DNA from: Ipomoea triloba
Taxonomy: Eukaryota > Streptophyta > Magnoliopsida > Solanales > Convolvulaceae
Assembly: GCF_003576645.1 (NCBI RefSeq)
Contig: NC_044924.1
Span: 4,960,184-5,024,183, forward strand
DNA length: 64,000 nucleotides
Direction of reading: 5' to 3'
Part shown: in pieces, positions 1-12,358 of the stretch
Position numbering within the stretch: the stretch's first letter is position 1
Layout: each line of letters starts with the position of its first letter
Program-made: the position numbers and the translations under genes
The notes under the pieces: model-generated
Told to the model about the DNA's origin: nothing
What the model saw: the letters and a program-made list of their open reading frames with translations, nothing else
Database searches by the model: none

Positions 1-899
1 CAACCAATTTCCCTCAACAAACTCCCTAATTAATTAATTAAATAATTAATTAATTAATTAAGGGAATGAACATTTCCATAATCAAGTCCAGGTTCAAAAC
101 TCTATCATCTAATTCAAATTCAAATTAATTATAATTATTAAATTCAAATATAATAAAATTATATTTAAATTATAATTATAATTATTATTAAATTCAAATA
201 TGAATCGGGCTTGGACCATTAATTAACTCAATAACTCAACATCAATTTTAATTGGGCTAATCATCTTAATTTAATTTTCAAAGCCCAATTAATTAAATTG
301 GTCCAATAATCCTATCTCAAACTGAGCCCAATAATAATTTATCAATCCATTCTCCGGGTTCAAATTTTCCGTGTCTACACGCACAACAGCGCCCATGCTG
401 GCGCATGCACTTATTTAATCAGTTATATATATATATATATATATTTTTTTTTATTTTTTTTTTTAAATTTGATTTGTTTTATTTTTTTTCCTCCCACTAC
501 ATTTTCTCTTTTCTAATCACACTTACAAAAATTTCTCAATAATCATGAAAAGATCCCACGGATAACGAGAACTAACAGCTATTTACCAAATACCCTATAA
601 ACATTTTTACACATGTTCTAACCAAAACACAAATTACACTACTATTTCCTTTTGGCATTTTTGATGTACCTGTGTTTGTTCCGCTACGTGAATGAGTATT
701 TTCCGTTAAAAATATCACAACTCCGTCGGTCATCGACCAGTCTTTGCTCTAGCCTCTAGATTCTTCGCCTACGCCAGCGCATGCGTGTCACGCATCCCTC
801 ATCTTCAATTCTTCAAATAAAATGCCCCGCTTCTTCAAAATTTCAACTTTTCGATTAAATTAGCTGCTCCGTAGATCATTCAAACCTATTCTCTTCAGT
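1..899. other. 5' flank of the WSS1B-like gene, no gene seen
   Basis: AT-rich DNA with TTAATTAA-type runs at 30-62, an AT dinucleotide tract at about 424-444 and T-rich stretches up to about 490. No open frame resembles a known protein. Several TGGGCY/RGCCCA words at about 205-330 resemble plant site II promoter elements. Their distance from the gene (over 500 bp) makes a promoter role uncertain. Confidence 0.5.
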
Positions 900-917
900 C
901 GATCACCCAAAGCCAAG

Positions 918-1563
918 GTAAAGTTATATTCATTTCCCTAATTTCAATAATCTTTTGCTGAATTTTGAACCGGTAAATTAACTTTTTGGGCTCTAGGTAT
1001 GGGGTGTGAATTTATGTTTTCCCGTGAAATTAAGGTTTCATTTCTTCTAAACATGCTACGGGGTTATAGAACTGGATACGGGTTTATTCGTTGTTACTAT
1101 TGAAGTTGAAAAGTGATCAGTCCACGTTGAGATAGCATTTATAAGAAATAAGAAGGAATTGCCTCTGAAAAATATGATGTCTGAATTGAATTTCCAATGA
1201 TAGTATTGAATTATCAGTTGAAGTGAAAGCTTTGCTCCATATTGTGGAAAAAGGGGCAACTTTCCTAATCACATTGACAATTTTAAAGGTAAAAAAATGG
1301 TTTGGTGTTGTGATCATATTGTTATATTGTCTCAGAACTGACCTAGATGTCTGAAATCCTGAAAGAACTAACACAGCACAGAGTCCATTCCCCACCCCAG
1401 GAGAATTATTAATGCTATTGGTGCAACATTTATTACTAAATTGAAAGACAATCTAGATGAGTCAAATTATTGTTGATATTACTATACCTTTTTGGAAACA
1501 GCAATTTTTTTTCTTCCCCCATAGCTGTTATGTTTATGTGCTACTGTTAATTTAATGAAGCAG
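918..1563 (+). other. Probable 5'-UTR intron of the WSS1B-like gene
   Basis: A donor CCAAG|GTAAAG sits at 917/918. An acceptor GAAGCAG|GC sits at 1563/1564, three bases before the ATG at 1567. No coding frame runs through the region, so I read it as a leader intron. If it is spliced, the upstream in-frame ATG at 1555 is removed and translation starts at 1567. This is inferred from splice consensus only. Confidence 0.5.
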
Positions 1564-1566
1564 GCT

Positions 1567-4500
1567 ATGGATCAGCAACAACAAGTGCTTAATTTCTCTG
1601 TTACATGGAGAGGCAAGAAGTTCACTCTGGAAATGGAGCCTGGAACTACACTTAAAGCATTGGGTGATGAGTTGCGGAAGCTCACCAATGTTGAAGATGA
1701 TACCATGCGACTATTTGTGCCCATCAATAAAAGTTCAAAGCTGATTTATCCTTTCTCTAAGGAACACTCCTATTTGAAATTGGACGAGGCATCTATTCTT
1801 CAGGTGCTGGGTTTTGTTTCCTAATTCCTACCTTAGTTAATTAATCTTATGAATAATGTCTCTCAAATTTTCTAGTTTATATGAAATGTTGGGGGGAGCA
1901 TGGTTTGGACTATGCATTATAAATTTATGTTTCTATTTGCCTTGTGGAATTTCTTTTTCTGGGTATTATCCCTTTTCACTTGTCGAATAAGTTTGCACCT
2001 TTTTTTTTTCCTTCTAAAATGACTCTTCCTTACCTATAACGGCTATAAGCCAGTGCATTGGTTATATCAACCACGAGCCAGCTTCTTATTCACCCTCTCA
2101 GGGTCTGACCTTTATTCTTGTTCATGATATAATAAGTGTCCATTGCTCACAGAAAGCTGCTTTCATGATAGTATAAGTTTCCTTCCCTTAGAAGAATCAA
2201 TTTCTACCTGTTCATTTATTTCCCTTATTGCAGAGTGAGCCTCAGTGAATACACTAAAATGGGCCTTTCAGGGTTGCTTACAAGATCTTGTTATCTGGAA
2301 ATCTTTTTTTTTTTTCAGGGAAAATCTCTTAGGATGTTGGGAGTTCCCAGAGATGAGGTGGATGAAGTCCTAGAAAGAGCAAAGGAAGACCTCAGAATTG
2401 CTGGCTTTGAAGAAGAAGAAAAGAGGCAGAGGCAGAGAATACCTGATAGGCTTGGGACCTCACTAAAACTTCCACAGGGCCCTTATATCTTCTGTGATTT
2501 TAGAACACTCCATCTTCCAGGAATAGAGGTATTTCTCAGTCAAATATTAGTTCTATTATCTCCTTTCTTCATTTATAATGAACTTGGTGTGCTTGTTTGA
2601 TTACTGATTTACGAACCTCAATTAATGTCACTGTTCCTTTTTCTCCCCTTTTTCTGATGTGTGCTCATGTACTCCTATCAAATGAATAGATCATAGATTG
2701 TCAGATTGATATTGGATATGAATGAATTCATGGCCATAGAAAACATGGCATTTTACAGCAATTCATGCTTCTATACAATTTTGACTACGTGCTTTCTCTG
2801 CATATTTAGAATCCCCTAAATCAGCCTTTATTTTGACTTTGATTTCTCAACTTCCTTTCTGAACTTGAGCAAATATTTGAAGGGGACTTTGAGGTTAAAT
2901 AGTGTATTGTATTTGTATTTGTATTTATGACTTATGAGCGTTTCATAGAACTGTCACCATCCAGAAGGAATAGATGGGCAGCATATTTATAGATAACTGA
3001 TTATTGACTTAGTCATGGCTTGTTTTGCAGCTGAACCCTCCCGCTTCTGAAGCTCTAAAACTAATGCATAAGCTTGCTGCAGATCCAGGAATTGTTGCAA
3101 TTATGAATAAGGTAACATTATATGAGATTATTTTTCCGCTTAAATGGCTTTACATAGCTTATAGAATATGCTACATCAGTAGTGGTAAATTATCGTTTTG
3201 GGCTTTTAAAGCATCGCTGGCGTGTCGGACTCATGTCAGAGATGGCTCCTGTCGGATATGTTGGGGTGAGCCCAAAATGTATCCTTGGTTTAAACAAGGT
3301 AAGGATATACCTTTACTAGCTTTTGTTCACAAGGTTCTTGTTCTTTTCTTTTTTGAAAATATCTTTGTTCTGTTGTGAAAAATCATATATAGAATCGTGG
3401 AGAAGAGATATCGTTACGTCTACGCACAGATGACCTTAAGGGTTTCAGGAAGTATCAGAGCATCAAGAAGACTCTATTGCATGAACTGGTAAGTGCCTCT
3501 TTCAATTTAGTTGGCTGTCGACATGTCAAATTCAAACGAAGCGAAGCAAAACTATTTGTTTGAGCTTGCAAGTGCCTGCCTCAATGCATTTCCCTGGCCA
3601 ACCATATAATGAACACAATGTCCAAAAGGAATGTATATGTTGTATTTTTTTTTTGGGAAGTATATGTTTGTGCAAGGAATTCTAACTTCAACTTTATATT
3701 CCTTTTCAGGCACACATGATATATTCTGAACACGATGCAAACTTTTATGCTTTGGATAAGCAGGTACTCATCTGCCCATTTATTGAGTCGTCTCTTCTTT
3801 ATGTGTTGGCTAGGGTCTATTCGATTATGAAAGCAAGCAATTAGGGGTGTTGCTTTCTTTGGGGCATAAATTAGTGTATCCACTTAAATCTTATGTGGAT
3901 CATTTACTATTTGTGTCTGTTGGGATTTCTTCTTGAGTTTTTTCTGACATTTTGCTTACTTGGATGACTGAGGAGAGAGGAGATTTTTGAGTTAAGGCTA
4001 AGAGTGGGTATATTCATAGTTTGTTTGTTGTTGTTGTTGTTGTTGTTGTTTTTTTTTTTTTTTTTTTTTTTGTTTTTTTTTTTTTTTTTTTGTTTTTTTT
4101 TTTTTTTTTTTGTTTTTTTTTTTTTTTTTTTGTTTTTTTTTTTTTTTTTTTGTTTTTTTTTTTTTTTTTTTGTTTTTTTTTTTTTTTTTTTGTTTTTTTT
4201 TTTTTTTTTTTGTTTTTTTTTTTTTTTTTTTGTTTTTTTTTTTTTTTTTTTGTTTTTTTTTTTTTTTTTTTGTTTTTTTTTTTTTTTTTTTGTTTTTTTT
4301 TTTTTTTTTTTGTTTTTTTTTTTTTTTTTTTGTTTTTTTTTTTTTTTTTTTGTTTTTTTTTTTTTTTTTTTGTTTTTTTTTTTTTTTTTTTGTTTTTTTT
4401 TTTTTTTTTTTGTTTTTTTTTTTTTTTTTTTGTTTTTTTTTTTTTTTTTTTGTTTTTTTTTTTTTTTTTTTGTTTTTTTTTTTTTTTTTTTGTTTTTTTT

Positions 4501-6527
4501 TTTTTTTTTTTGTTTTTTTTTTTTTTTTTTTGTTTTTTTTTTTTTTTTTTTGTTTTTTTTTTTTTTTTTTTGTTTTTTTTTTTTTTTTTTTGTTTTTTTT
4601 TTTTTTTTTTTGTTTTTTTTTTTTTTTTTTTGTTTTTTTTTTTTTTTTTTTGTTTTTTTTTTTTTTTTTTTGTTTTTTTTTTTTTTTTTTTGTTTTTTTT
4701 TTTTTTTTTTTGTTTTTTTTTTTTTTTTTTTGTTTTTTTTTTTTTTTTTTTGTTTTTTTTTTTTTTTTTTTGTTTTTTTTTTTTTTTTTTTTTTTTTTGG
4801 CTTTTCTTGCTCTTGTTGCCACATGTTGCTGAAAAAAACCCAAAATTGTCAGCAACCATTGTGGTTGCTCTTAGTCGGATAAGATTTTGAGGTAAAATCT
4901 TTTATTGCAGCTCAATGAAGAAGCTGCTACACTAGATTGGACTAAATCAAGAAGCCACACTTTAAGTGGCTTGCAACATTTGGAAAATTATGAAGATGAT
5001 GTCTTTGATAATTATGTTTCTTCATCACAAAAACTTGGTGGGAAATCATCGTTTTCCAGTGCTCGCGTCTCTTCAGTGGATGCTGCCTATCGTCGTTTTG
5101 CGGACACATCTGCCAATCGCTCTAGAGAAACTGAGTCGCATCAGGAACCTGATCCTGATGATCATGAGCTTGTAATTCATCACATGGATGTTGATCAAGA
5201 GAATGGCCTGACCAATACAAAATTAGACCCTCTGCAGGAATACACGGGTACGCTGGATATTACTGAGTCTTGTGATCAGAACTGCTGTGAACCCGATCCT
5301 GATGAGGCAACTTCCATGAAATCTGAGGCTTCTACAGAATCAAACTGGAAAATTGTCACTGCACATCAAAACTCTGATTATCATGAATCAATAAGTTCTC
5401 TACCTCCATTGGAAGCAATGGAACATGAAGAACCTGATCCTGATGATTCTGAAAAAGTTATAGTAAAAACAGATGCATCAGCCGAAGCAAGGGAAGAGAA
5501 TCAGATCTGCAGGATCTCTGGTTCAGATGAATCTCAACAGAAAAGTGACTGTTTGACAGAACTAGATCTCAATGATAAAGGCATTCACATTGATGAGCCA
5601 GATCCTGATGACCAGGAATTGCAGAGGATACAAGATCCTGTGGTCACTGTTTGCAGCAATTTGCAAAAAGCAGTTGAAGTGCTGAAAGCTCAAGCTAGTC
5701 CGTTGGATGCTGCTAGAGTACTGCAAACTCTGCTCAAAATCATCAAGTAAACTATCAAATAACTTCATTTTGTTTCCTTTTACACATCAAAGGAAAAGAT
5801 AATGGTAACTGTTCTTGATGAATTCTTAACCCAGGCTTCTGACCCTACTGCTTGCAGGAATGTGATTGAACATCCGGATGAATTAAAATTCAAAAAGCTA
5901 AAAAAGGTGCATAATTTGTGTATATACACTAAAAATAATGACTGTTTTTTTCAGAGATTTCTTATCCTCTTAAAAATTAATAATGTGATGGTGCAGGTCA
6001 ACCCTATAATTAAGAGAGATGTATTGAACTATAAAGGTACGCAGTTTACATTGTTTTCTAGATTTGAGTCTTCTCAACCATCATTCACTGTTTTGCTTTT
6101 GTTCCTTGGCGGTGTGTATTTTTTCCAAGTTTACATCATTGATCAAAGGTATTCAATGATGGGTCCTATTTTAGTATATTTTCCCAAAGCAGTAGATCTC
6201 ATTTCCTGAACTCTTTGCATCTTTGGTCTAACACCATTTGTTCATTATTGCCTGCTAGTCAAGACGAAAGTACTGAACTTCATAATTTTATGGGTTTACC
6301 TTTTACCCCGTAAGTTGTGGAACCTTTTGTCTACTAAGACTTATCTCGTCTCATTTTTGCTTTCCCCTGTGGCTGCAGCTGCAATGGATGTCCTAGCTTT
6401 GATTGGATTCAGCGAGGATGTTTTGTTTGATGAAACAGGGAGAACAGAGAATTACTTGGTCCTGAAAAGAAACGACCCGGGTCTGCTGTGGCTTGCCAAG
6501 TCGTCGCTTGAAACATACATTGCATAG
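1567..6527 (+). CDS. WSS1B: WSS1B-like UBL-WLM-PUB metalloprotease
   Basis: Exons 1567-1803, 2319-2528, 3031-3111, 3212-3298, 3393-3488, 3710-3763, 4911-5746, 5858-5906, 5997-6036 and 6379-6527 give 612 residues in frame. An N-terminal ubiquitin-like domain (about 9-78) is followed by a WLM domain. This has the zinc-protease signature HELAHMIYSEH (HExxHxxxxxH) at residues 235-245, split by the intron after exon 5. An acidic linker (about 260-505) carries four EPDPD(D/E) repeats. The C-terminus (about 510-612) is a PUB domain, known in other proteins to bind CDC48/p97. Wss1/SPRTN-family proteases degrade proteins crosslinked to DNA and interact with CDC48 and SUMO; this role is assigned by family. 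The small exons at 5858 and 5997 restore the conserved PUB sequence NVIEHPDE...NPIIKRDVLNY. An intron holds a suspicious T-rich array. Confidence 0.9.
4021..4798. repeat. TTG microsatellite plus (T19 G)n array
   Basis: A TTG run (about 4024-4050) passes into a T tract. From 4072 to 4772 the tract is broken by a single G every 20 bases, 36 times without exception. It ends in a T run to 4798. It lies in the intron 3764-4910 of the WSS1B-like gene. The long Phe-rich and Lys-rich open frames here are simple-repeat translation, not genes. Confidence 0.95.
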
Positions 6528-7640
6528 TGGAAACAATTGTACTGTTGTGTGAATTGTACTATACCTTACACACAAGAAGAACTAATGAAGTCTGCAATTT
6601 GGCAAAATGTGCATTCTATTTGTGCCGTATGTATGTAAATGTAAAAAGTATAAGCCAGTGTGTATCAAGATATTGTTAAAACATGTAATAATTGAGTCAT
6701 TCAAAAGGTAAAAGTTTTCATCTTTTAAGTGGTCTAGTGGCATCAAACCCTTTCCTTTATACGGGAGGTAGTGGGTTCGATTATGAACAGATACTGTATT
6801 GTAATAGAGTTAGTAGTATTCAAAAAAAAATAAAAAAATATCTGGCCATCTGAATTCCTGTAAGTTGGGCCGGCAGTTAACTTAGTAAATCCCGTCACTA
6901 TTAGTTTTTGGTTAACCTATTAGTTTTTGGTTTAGGCCGGTTACAAATCCCGTCACTTGAATTTCTATATTTAGTTGATTTAGATTCTTAAGAAGGTTGG
7001 GAACTCTAACAAAGTTGGTCTTTAGTAACTACAAAGTTTTAAATTTGACCTTTCGCTGCTTCTTAGTTTTTGATTCAACACAGTCAATTATGGGTAACTT
7101 AGATTAGTTTATTTTCTTGTGATAATTTGTTAGTTACGATCAAAGGGTAAATTAACTTAAAACGTACATTTGAGTAGCAATGATTGTGAATTTTTCTGCA
7201 AATTATAAGACTCTTAGAAATGTGTATTGATTTGAGTGTAAAAGAAATGATTCCTCCAAAAAAATTAATCACACCACATAGGTATTTGATATATTTTAGA
7301 TGATTAATGGATTTCATTGGTCTTATACTAATTGATCATTAAATTAATATTCAAATTACAAAAGCATACATACAATTACATTAAACATAAGACATGATTA
7401 CATTTGATATTATATATCAAGCAGGAGAGTTGCAAAATAGAATGTATAAAAGGCAAATGAGACCTAAGAATTGTTGGATCTTGGCCATCTTTATTATGAA
7501 ACATGCAATGCATACAATAATTTATTTCATTTCAAGTGAACACTTTTACAACTCCTTTTAATAAACTTAAATTATAATAAATAAGGAAATTAAGAGTAAA
7601 GATAATGAATAATCGCAAATTCAACCAGATCAATGATTTA
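6528..7640. other. Intergenic, 3' flank of two converging genes
   Basis: AT-rich spacer between the WSS1B-like gene (plus) and the small secreted-protein gene (minus), which converge here. It holds the SINE-like element at 6722-6840. I see no other gene. Confidence 0.6.
6722..6840 (+). mobile_element. tRNA-derived SINE (family 1)
   Basis: An A-box-like stretch (GTGGTCTAGTGGCAT, near 6729) precedes a B-box-like stretch (GGTTCGATTAT, near 6774). A short body ending GTAGTATTC is followed by an A-rich tail at 6822-6840. The same body and tail recur in reverse at 33517-33607 and 37770-37822. This layout matches Pol III SINEs. Confidence 0.65.
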
Positions 7641-7901
7641 TTAGTGTCCTATAACAAAGACTTCCGGCGAGAAACCTTGAATCTCCTCCATAGAAGCCGC
7701 CGGATCATTGTCACCGTCGTCGCCGCTCCCGGTGACGACGGGGGCATCTGCAACCTCAGCCGTTTCTGGTAGTTCTACCGGTACCGGAGGAGCTGATGCC
7801 ACCTGAGCATCCTGGCCGTTCACGAAGATAGTGGTGCAGATGAGAAGTGTGACGATAAAAGTTACAAGAATTGAAGATGATGATGTTCTAGACCTGTCCA
7901 T
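7641..7901 (-). CDS. Small secreted protein, possible peptide precursor
   Basis: A single-exon frame of 86 residues. I start at the ATG at 7901 because it is followed at once by a basic stretch and a hydrophobic segment (residues 11-28, ILVTFIVTLLICTTIF) ending at VNG-Q, a plausible signal peptidase site. A start at 8015 would bury this signal under 38 extra residues. The mature part is Pro/Val/Asp-rich with no cysteines, then an acidic GDDGDND stretch and a C-terminal block, GFSPEVFVIGH. I do not recognise the family. The layout (signal, variable acidic middle, short C-terminal block ending GH) resembles secreted peptide precursors, and CEP/PIP-type peptides also end in GH, but the rest of their motif is absent. 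AT-rich TATA-like runs lie at about 7930-7980. Confidence 0.6.
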   Translation of the reverse strand: MDRSRTSSSSILVTFIVTLLICTTIFVNGQDAQVASAPPVPVELPETAEVADAPVVTGSGDDGDNDPAASMEEIQGFSPEVFVIGH

Positions 7902-9922
7902 TTTCGTGGTTATTGAGCCTAAGAAAAGTATTATATATGTGTGTTTAATTTTCTGGGATAAATAATATATATATATATGTACCCTTCTAGTGGGATATAT
8001 TAGAGGAATTTGCATGGGATTGTGTTTAGGAAAGTGAATTTAAAGGGAATGTGAAACCACCCAGGAAGGATTGGTAGAGAAGTTCATGGAGAGGATGCAG
8101 AAATTTTTTGAGCTAGTCTTGAGGAGATAGTTTAGGGTTTGTGTATGGATATTAAGCATTCTTTGATTTAGGGTCAGAAATTAACATGCACCACATATCT
8201 ATGTCTGCTTCAATTCAATTCACATAAATTTATGTCAAACAATATACATATTCTTTTATTTTTAGGTGGCCAGAGAAATTATAGTTACTACCAATGGTGT
8301 GCACGAGGTAAACTCCGCTATTAGCTTACTGCACAATAACTCGTAATAATTTCACCATTTTTTAAGAAAACCGAGTTAATCCCTTAATTAAATTATTATG
8401 TACTATTTTTCAATTTTATAACTTGATTTTCGATTTCACCTAATATGGTCATCTTGACTATTTAAAATTCACTCAATTTTATCTTTTGTTTCGCTTCGCC
8501 ATGAACTCAGCACAGAAAGGGTAAGAATGGAATTTTAGTGCCTTTGCGTCTTGAATATGCATAAAATTGTAACAACAAATTCTTCTTTAATAAAAATGTT
8601 CCCAACTTCTAAAAGTTGACTTCAAGTTTTGTGAGTAATATTACACATACTCTTAATTTTTAGCATATTTTTAACTCTCTATTTACGTGATATATATGTT
8701 TTGATTCATCCAAGAAAATAGTGGTATGGTTCTCTTTTTCAAATTTCATCAATGGAATCACGATACATGATAATTACATGAGAGCTTTACTCATTAAGAA
8801 TCCATATATCATTTTCCCTTGCTTGGCATATGAAGTTTGTTACATACTTACATATATAACTAAATGCAGATACATATATATTCATGTAGGATAGACACAC
8901 ACACATATATATACACACGATAGATGACTCAATGAATTATTTGTTCACTTTGGACTATATAATTCCCACATTGTTATTGTTGAAGTTCTTTTTTAAATAC
9001 TGCTTATTGAATCGATGATTTGAACTAAGTCGTGCGGGCTATATTTATATTTATTTATGAGATGAGATAGTTGGATGAGAGAGGCAAATTGGGTACTAAG
9101 AATGCAACAAAGTCAGTGTTAGTAAATGGAAATAGATCCGATGGGATTCGGTAGTTGCAAAAAACTTTGTGATTGTGTGTTGCCAACTTTGTTAGTTGCA
9201 AGTCAGATTCTCACACAACCCATTCCACGCATTCAATTAATTTGCACCAAAATGTCAGTACGGTACATACGTGTCACATTTGGATATTATTGATTAGGTT
9301 TTAACCTTATTCGATTTTAACTTGAATGAATACATTTAAAATTACCTAAATACGAATAAAAATTATTTATACTCAATAAATTTATTTGACACTATTCATA
9401 TGGTTCTGAACAAATCCCAAAATTCATTATAAACACACAAAAGCAAAATCATCTTAGGGTTTTTGCTATTACACGCACAAAACAAAATCATCTAAGTTGA
9501 TTAAGGGTTTAAAATTAAGAAAAAAAAAACACATTTATGTAATTATGACGGTACATGAGGAAATGCTTGATAGTGCTTAACTTCATGGAATTGAACTAAT
9601 AGTACACAAATGTGAGGGCACTATTATAGATCATGATTGCATTGTGATCAATTTTCACGAAATGTGACATTAATTTACACGTTTTCACGTGGTTATTAAT
9701 TTTCACGGGTCATGTGCATGTGTGTGAGTTCTAGTGAGAACACCTCCCCGTCAAAAGTGTGCAGTAGACACATGCACACTCTCTATCTTGAGAAATCAAA
9801 GACTGTGATCTTAATTATCTATCATTATTAAACTTTCAAGTTTACAATAATTATAAAATGAACTTCACTCTTAAAAGTTTTTACTAATTAACCCCATATT
9901 TTTAACTAAAACTTTCAACTAG

Positions 9923-10030
9923 GGTTGCAGTAGGCACTAAGCGCTAGACGGGCCGTAGAGTAACTCCTAGTAAAAAAAACATAACGCATGTGTGTGGATG
10001 TATGTCATATTATATATATATATATACAAA
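9923..10030 (+). repeat. Fragment of CTAGGCG-type interspersed repeat
   Basis: This begins GGTTGCAGTAGGCACTAAGCGCTAGACG and continues through an A-run to ATGTGTGTGGATGTATGTCA and a TA tract. The same order of words occurs at 14291-14410 in the GDSL intron. It is the 5' part of the same repeat family, lacking the right half. Confidence 0.5.
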
Positions 10031-11943
10031 CACATGCCTGAAGAGTTATTACTTATTAGAGGAAGAAATTAGTTGGAGAGATGGGATGAGGGGAATTGAG
10101 AGTAATAAATGAATGTAATATGTAGCTGCACCTCCATTTCTGGTCATCAAAGGTTTCACAAGAATTAATGGCCGGCCTGCCGGAAACCTTCTTTCGGTCA
10201 GTGGTCGGTCCTATGTATATATTTCACTTGTCGCGCCGATTGATGAGTCTCCTTATTTAATTATTTGGAGGATACCCGTTCTTGTCATTTCTCATGCCAC
10301 ACGTTAATATCACCCTTTTTTACTCTGCATAATTCCTCTCAAAAATTCTATATATAAAAAAGTATAGATAGACATATTATATTTTACAAAAAACATTGTG
10401 ACTTTTGTCTTTCGAACAATGAAATCGGGAACTTTTGTCATGATTTATCTCATATTTTATGTCTGATTAACATGTAATTTTAGTTAATATTAAAATTTGA
10501 TGTATTTTTTTATTAATGGATCGGATGCAGTGTTTTTATTTTCATTTTTTGAATTTTAAAATTGATTAAAAATTTTCATTTTCAATAACGAATCTTAAAT
10601 TTTCAACTATTTTAAGGTGATTTAAAGATATCGGTCACCACAATGAATTGTTTTTTTTTTGAAAATCCACAATGAATTGTTTTAGTTTTTCATATTTCAT
10701 AATAATAAAGAAGAAACGAGAGGGATCATAAAACATACATTGGCGTATGAGTGTGAAAGAGTGCAAAATTAAATGATGTAGGAGTACGGTGGGATCAAGC
10801 TCAGAATGATACTGTCTGGTGGTATAATAAATTGTGGACATATATATTTGGAAATTAATTGGAATGAGCAACTTGATACATCATTTAATATCCATGTGCC
10901 TAAGCTCAACAGTTTGACTCCTATGGGTATCAATATTTTGTAGAGTCACAACACACGAAACTAGATTTTTTTTTTATTTAAATTTTTTGTGATTAGAAAA
11001 TTTCGTGATCACTGTTTGAGAGTATGCATTCAGTAAACTCGGCTCATGTGTGACATAGGAGAGATATGTAAATTAAACCACACATTAATTAAGAAGACCT
11101 TATATAACATGCTTGAATCCAATTTATAACCATCGGATACGAGCCGAGAATCATACCATATCCACTCGATTACCCCTTTGTGTTAGGGTATTTAAACTTT
11201 ATAACTCATATAAAGTTGATGTAATTATTTTTTATAAATAAAAGTAAAGGAAAAACATCATTTTTTTTTCTCCTCGAATTGTATGTTAATTAATACTTAA
11301 CTTAGCCATTGAATTATTTTGGTTTACCCGGCCCCCACAATTGTTTTAAAGTTTGCCATGTTTCACCCTTTCTGTTATTATTGCCTTCATTTTGACAGTT
11401 AAATGTAATGTCAAAATAGAAATTTCTTATCCAATCTCAATCCATTTTTTTTTCATGAACTATATCACAAGATATCAATGAAAAAGTAGCAACAACATAT
11501 ATATATATATATATAATATCCACAAAAAAAAAAGCATATATACACATGTTTAAGTTCCAGACTCATTATCCATACACTTTCATGATTATCTAAATTTATT
11601 TGTTACTATAACACCACTAACAAAATAAATATGATGAGTTCCAAATATCATCATCTAAAAGTTTATACTATATATAATATATTTTTATTAGGTTTTGGTT
11701 GGCCATTAAATGCAAATGCAACCATATTTAAAAATGACACTGACAGCAACGTAACATAAACATAGTTCTTAGTTCCTACTTCCTAGCTACTATCCTACAC
11801 CCACCTCTGCGGTGCAATTAACTGGTTTAGAAAGAAGCCACAAGAAAAGAAAAGAAAAAAAAAGTAAAATATTCATACTTAGCTTTTTTACTTCATACTT
11901 AAACAAAAGATTACTTATTTATTTTCAATAAAATTAATTTGAT

Positions 11944-12040
11944 CAAACTGTTGACTTGGTAATCATAAGATTCTAAGTTTAATTCCCAGTGAGAGCTGTC
12001 TATTGGCCTTATTATTATTATTTGAGTCAATCAACTATAA
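11944..12040 (+). mobile_element. Au-SINE-like element
   Basis: It contains GTTGACTTGGTAATCATAAG, then AAGTTTAATTCCCAGTG (a degraded B box) and AGCTGTCTATTGGCCTT. This matches the order I know from plant Au SINEs. A related copy is at about 31340-31440. Confidence 0.5.
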
Positions 12041-12358
12041 ACAACATAGAAGATTGATTTACCTTTTAAAGTCATAATGCATGATTTACTTAGTGTACAC
12101 TTTTAAATAGTGATTTTTTTTGTTAATAAAAAAGAAAGGTGATTCTAGAAGAATCATGCATGCATGGTCCTTTGCAAAATAAAAAAATAAAAAAAATGCA
12201 TGCATGGTTGGAGTTGGATCCATGCATTTTGGGTTATTCAAAAAGTTGCTTTTAATTTATTGTTACCAACTATATATATAACCATAACAGAAAGTTGTGT
12301 CATTTATTTTGCCCAAAAAATCCCATCGCAACCTCCCCCCCCCCCCCCCCCCCCCCCC

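Larger units (their letters stand above)
7902..12334. other. Long AT-rich intergenic region
   Basis: About 4.4 kb with no frame that looks like a gene; the minus-strand open frame near 10635-10871 has no recognisable content. It contains a fragment of the CTAGGCG-type repeat (9923-10030), a SINE-like copy (11944-12040), AT microsatellites (about 10009-10024 and 11499-11514) and scattered A/T tracts. Confidence 0.55.

Noticed and set aside
3907..4890. Long overlapping open frames rich in Lys/Gln/Thr (minus) and Phe/Leu/Cys/Val (plus)
   Set aside because: They are translations of the (T19 G) array in an intron. Every frame is open because the repeat has no stops.
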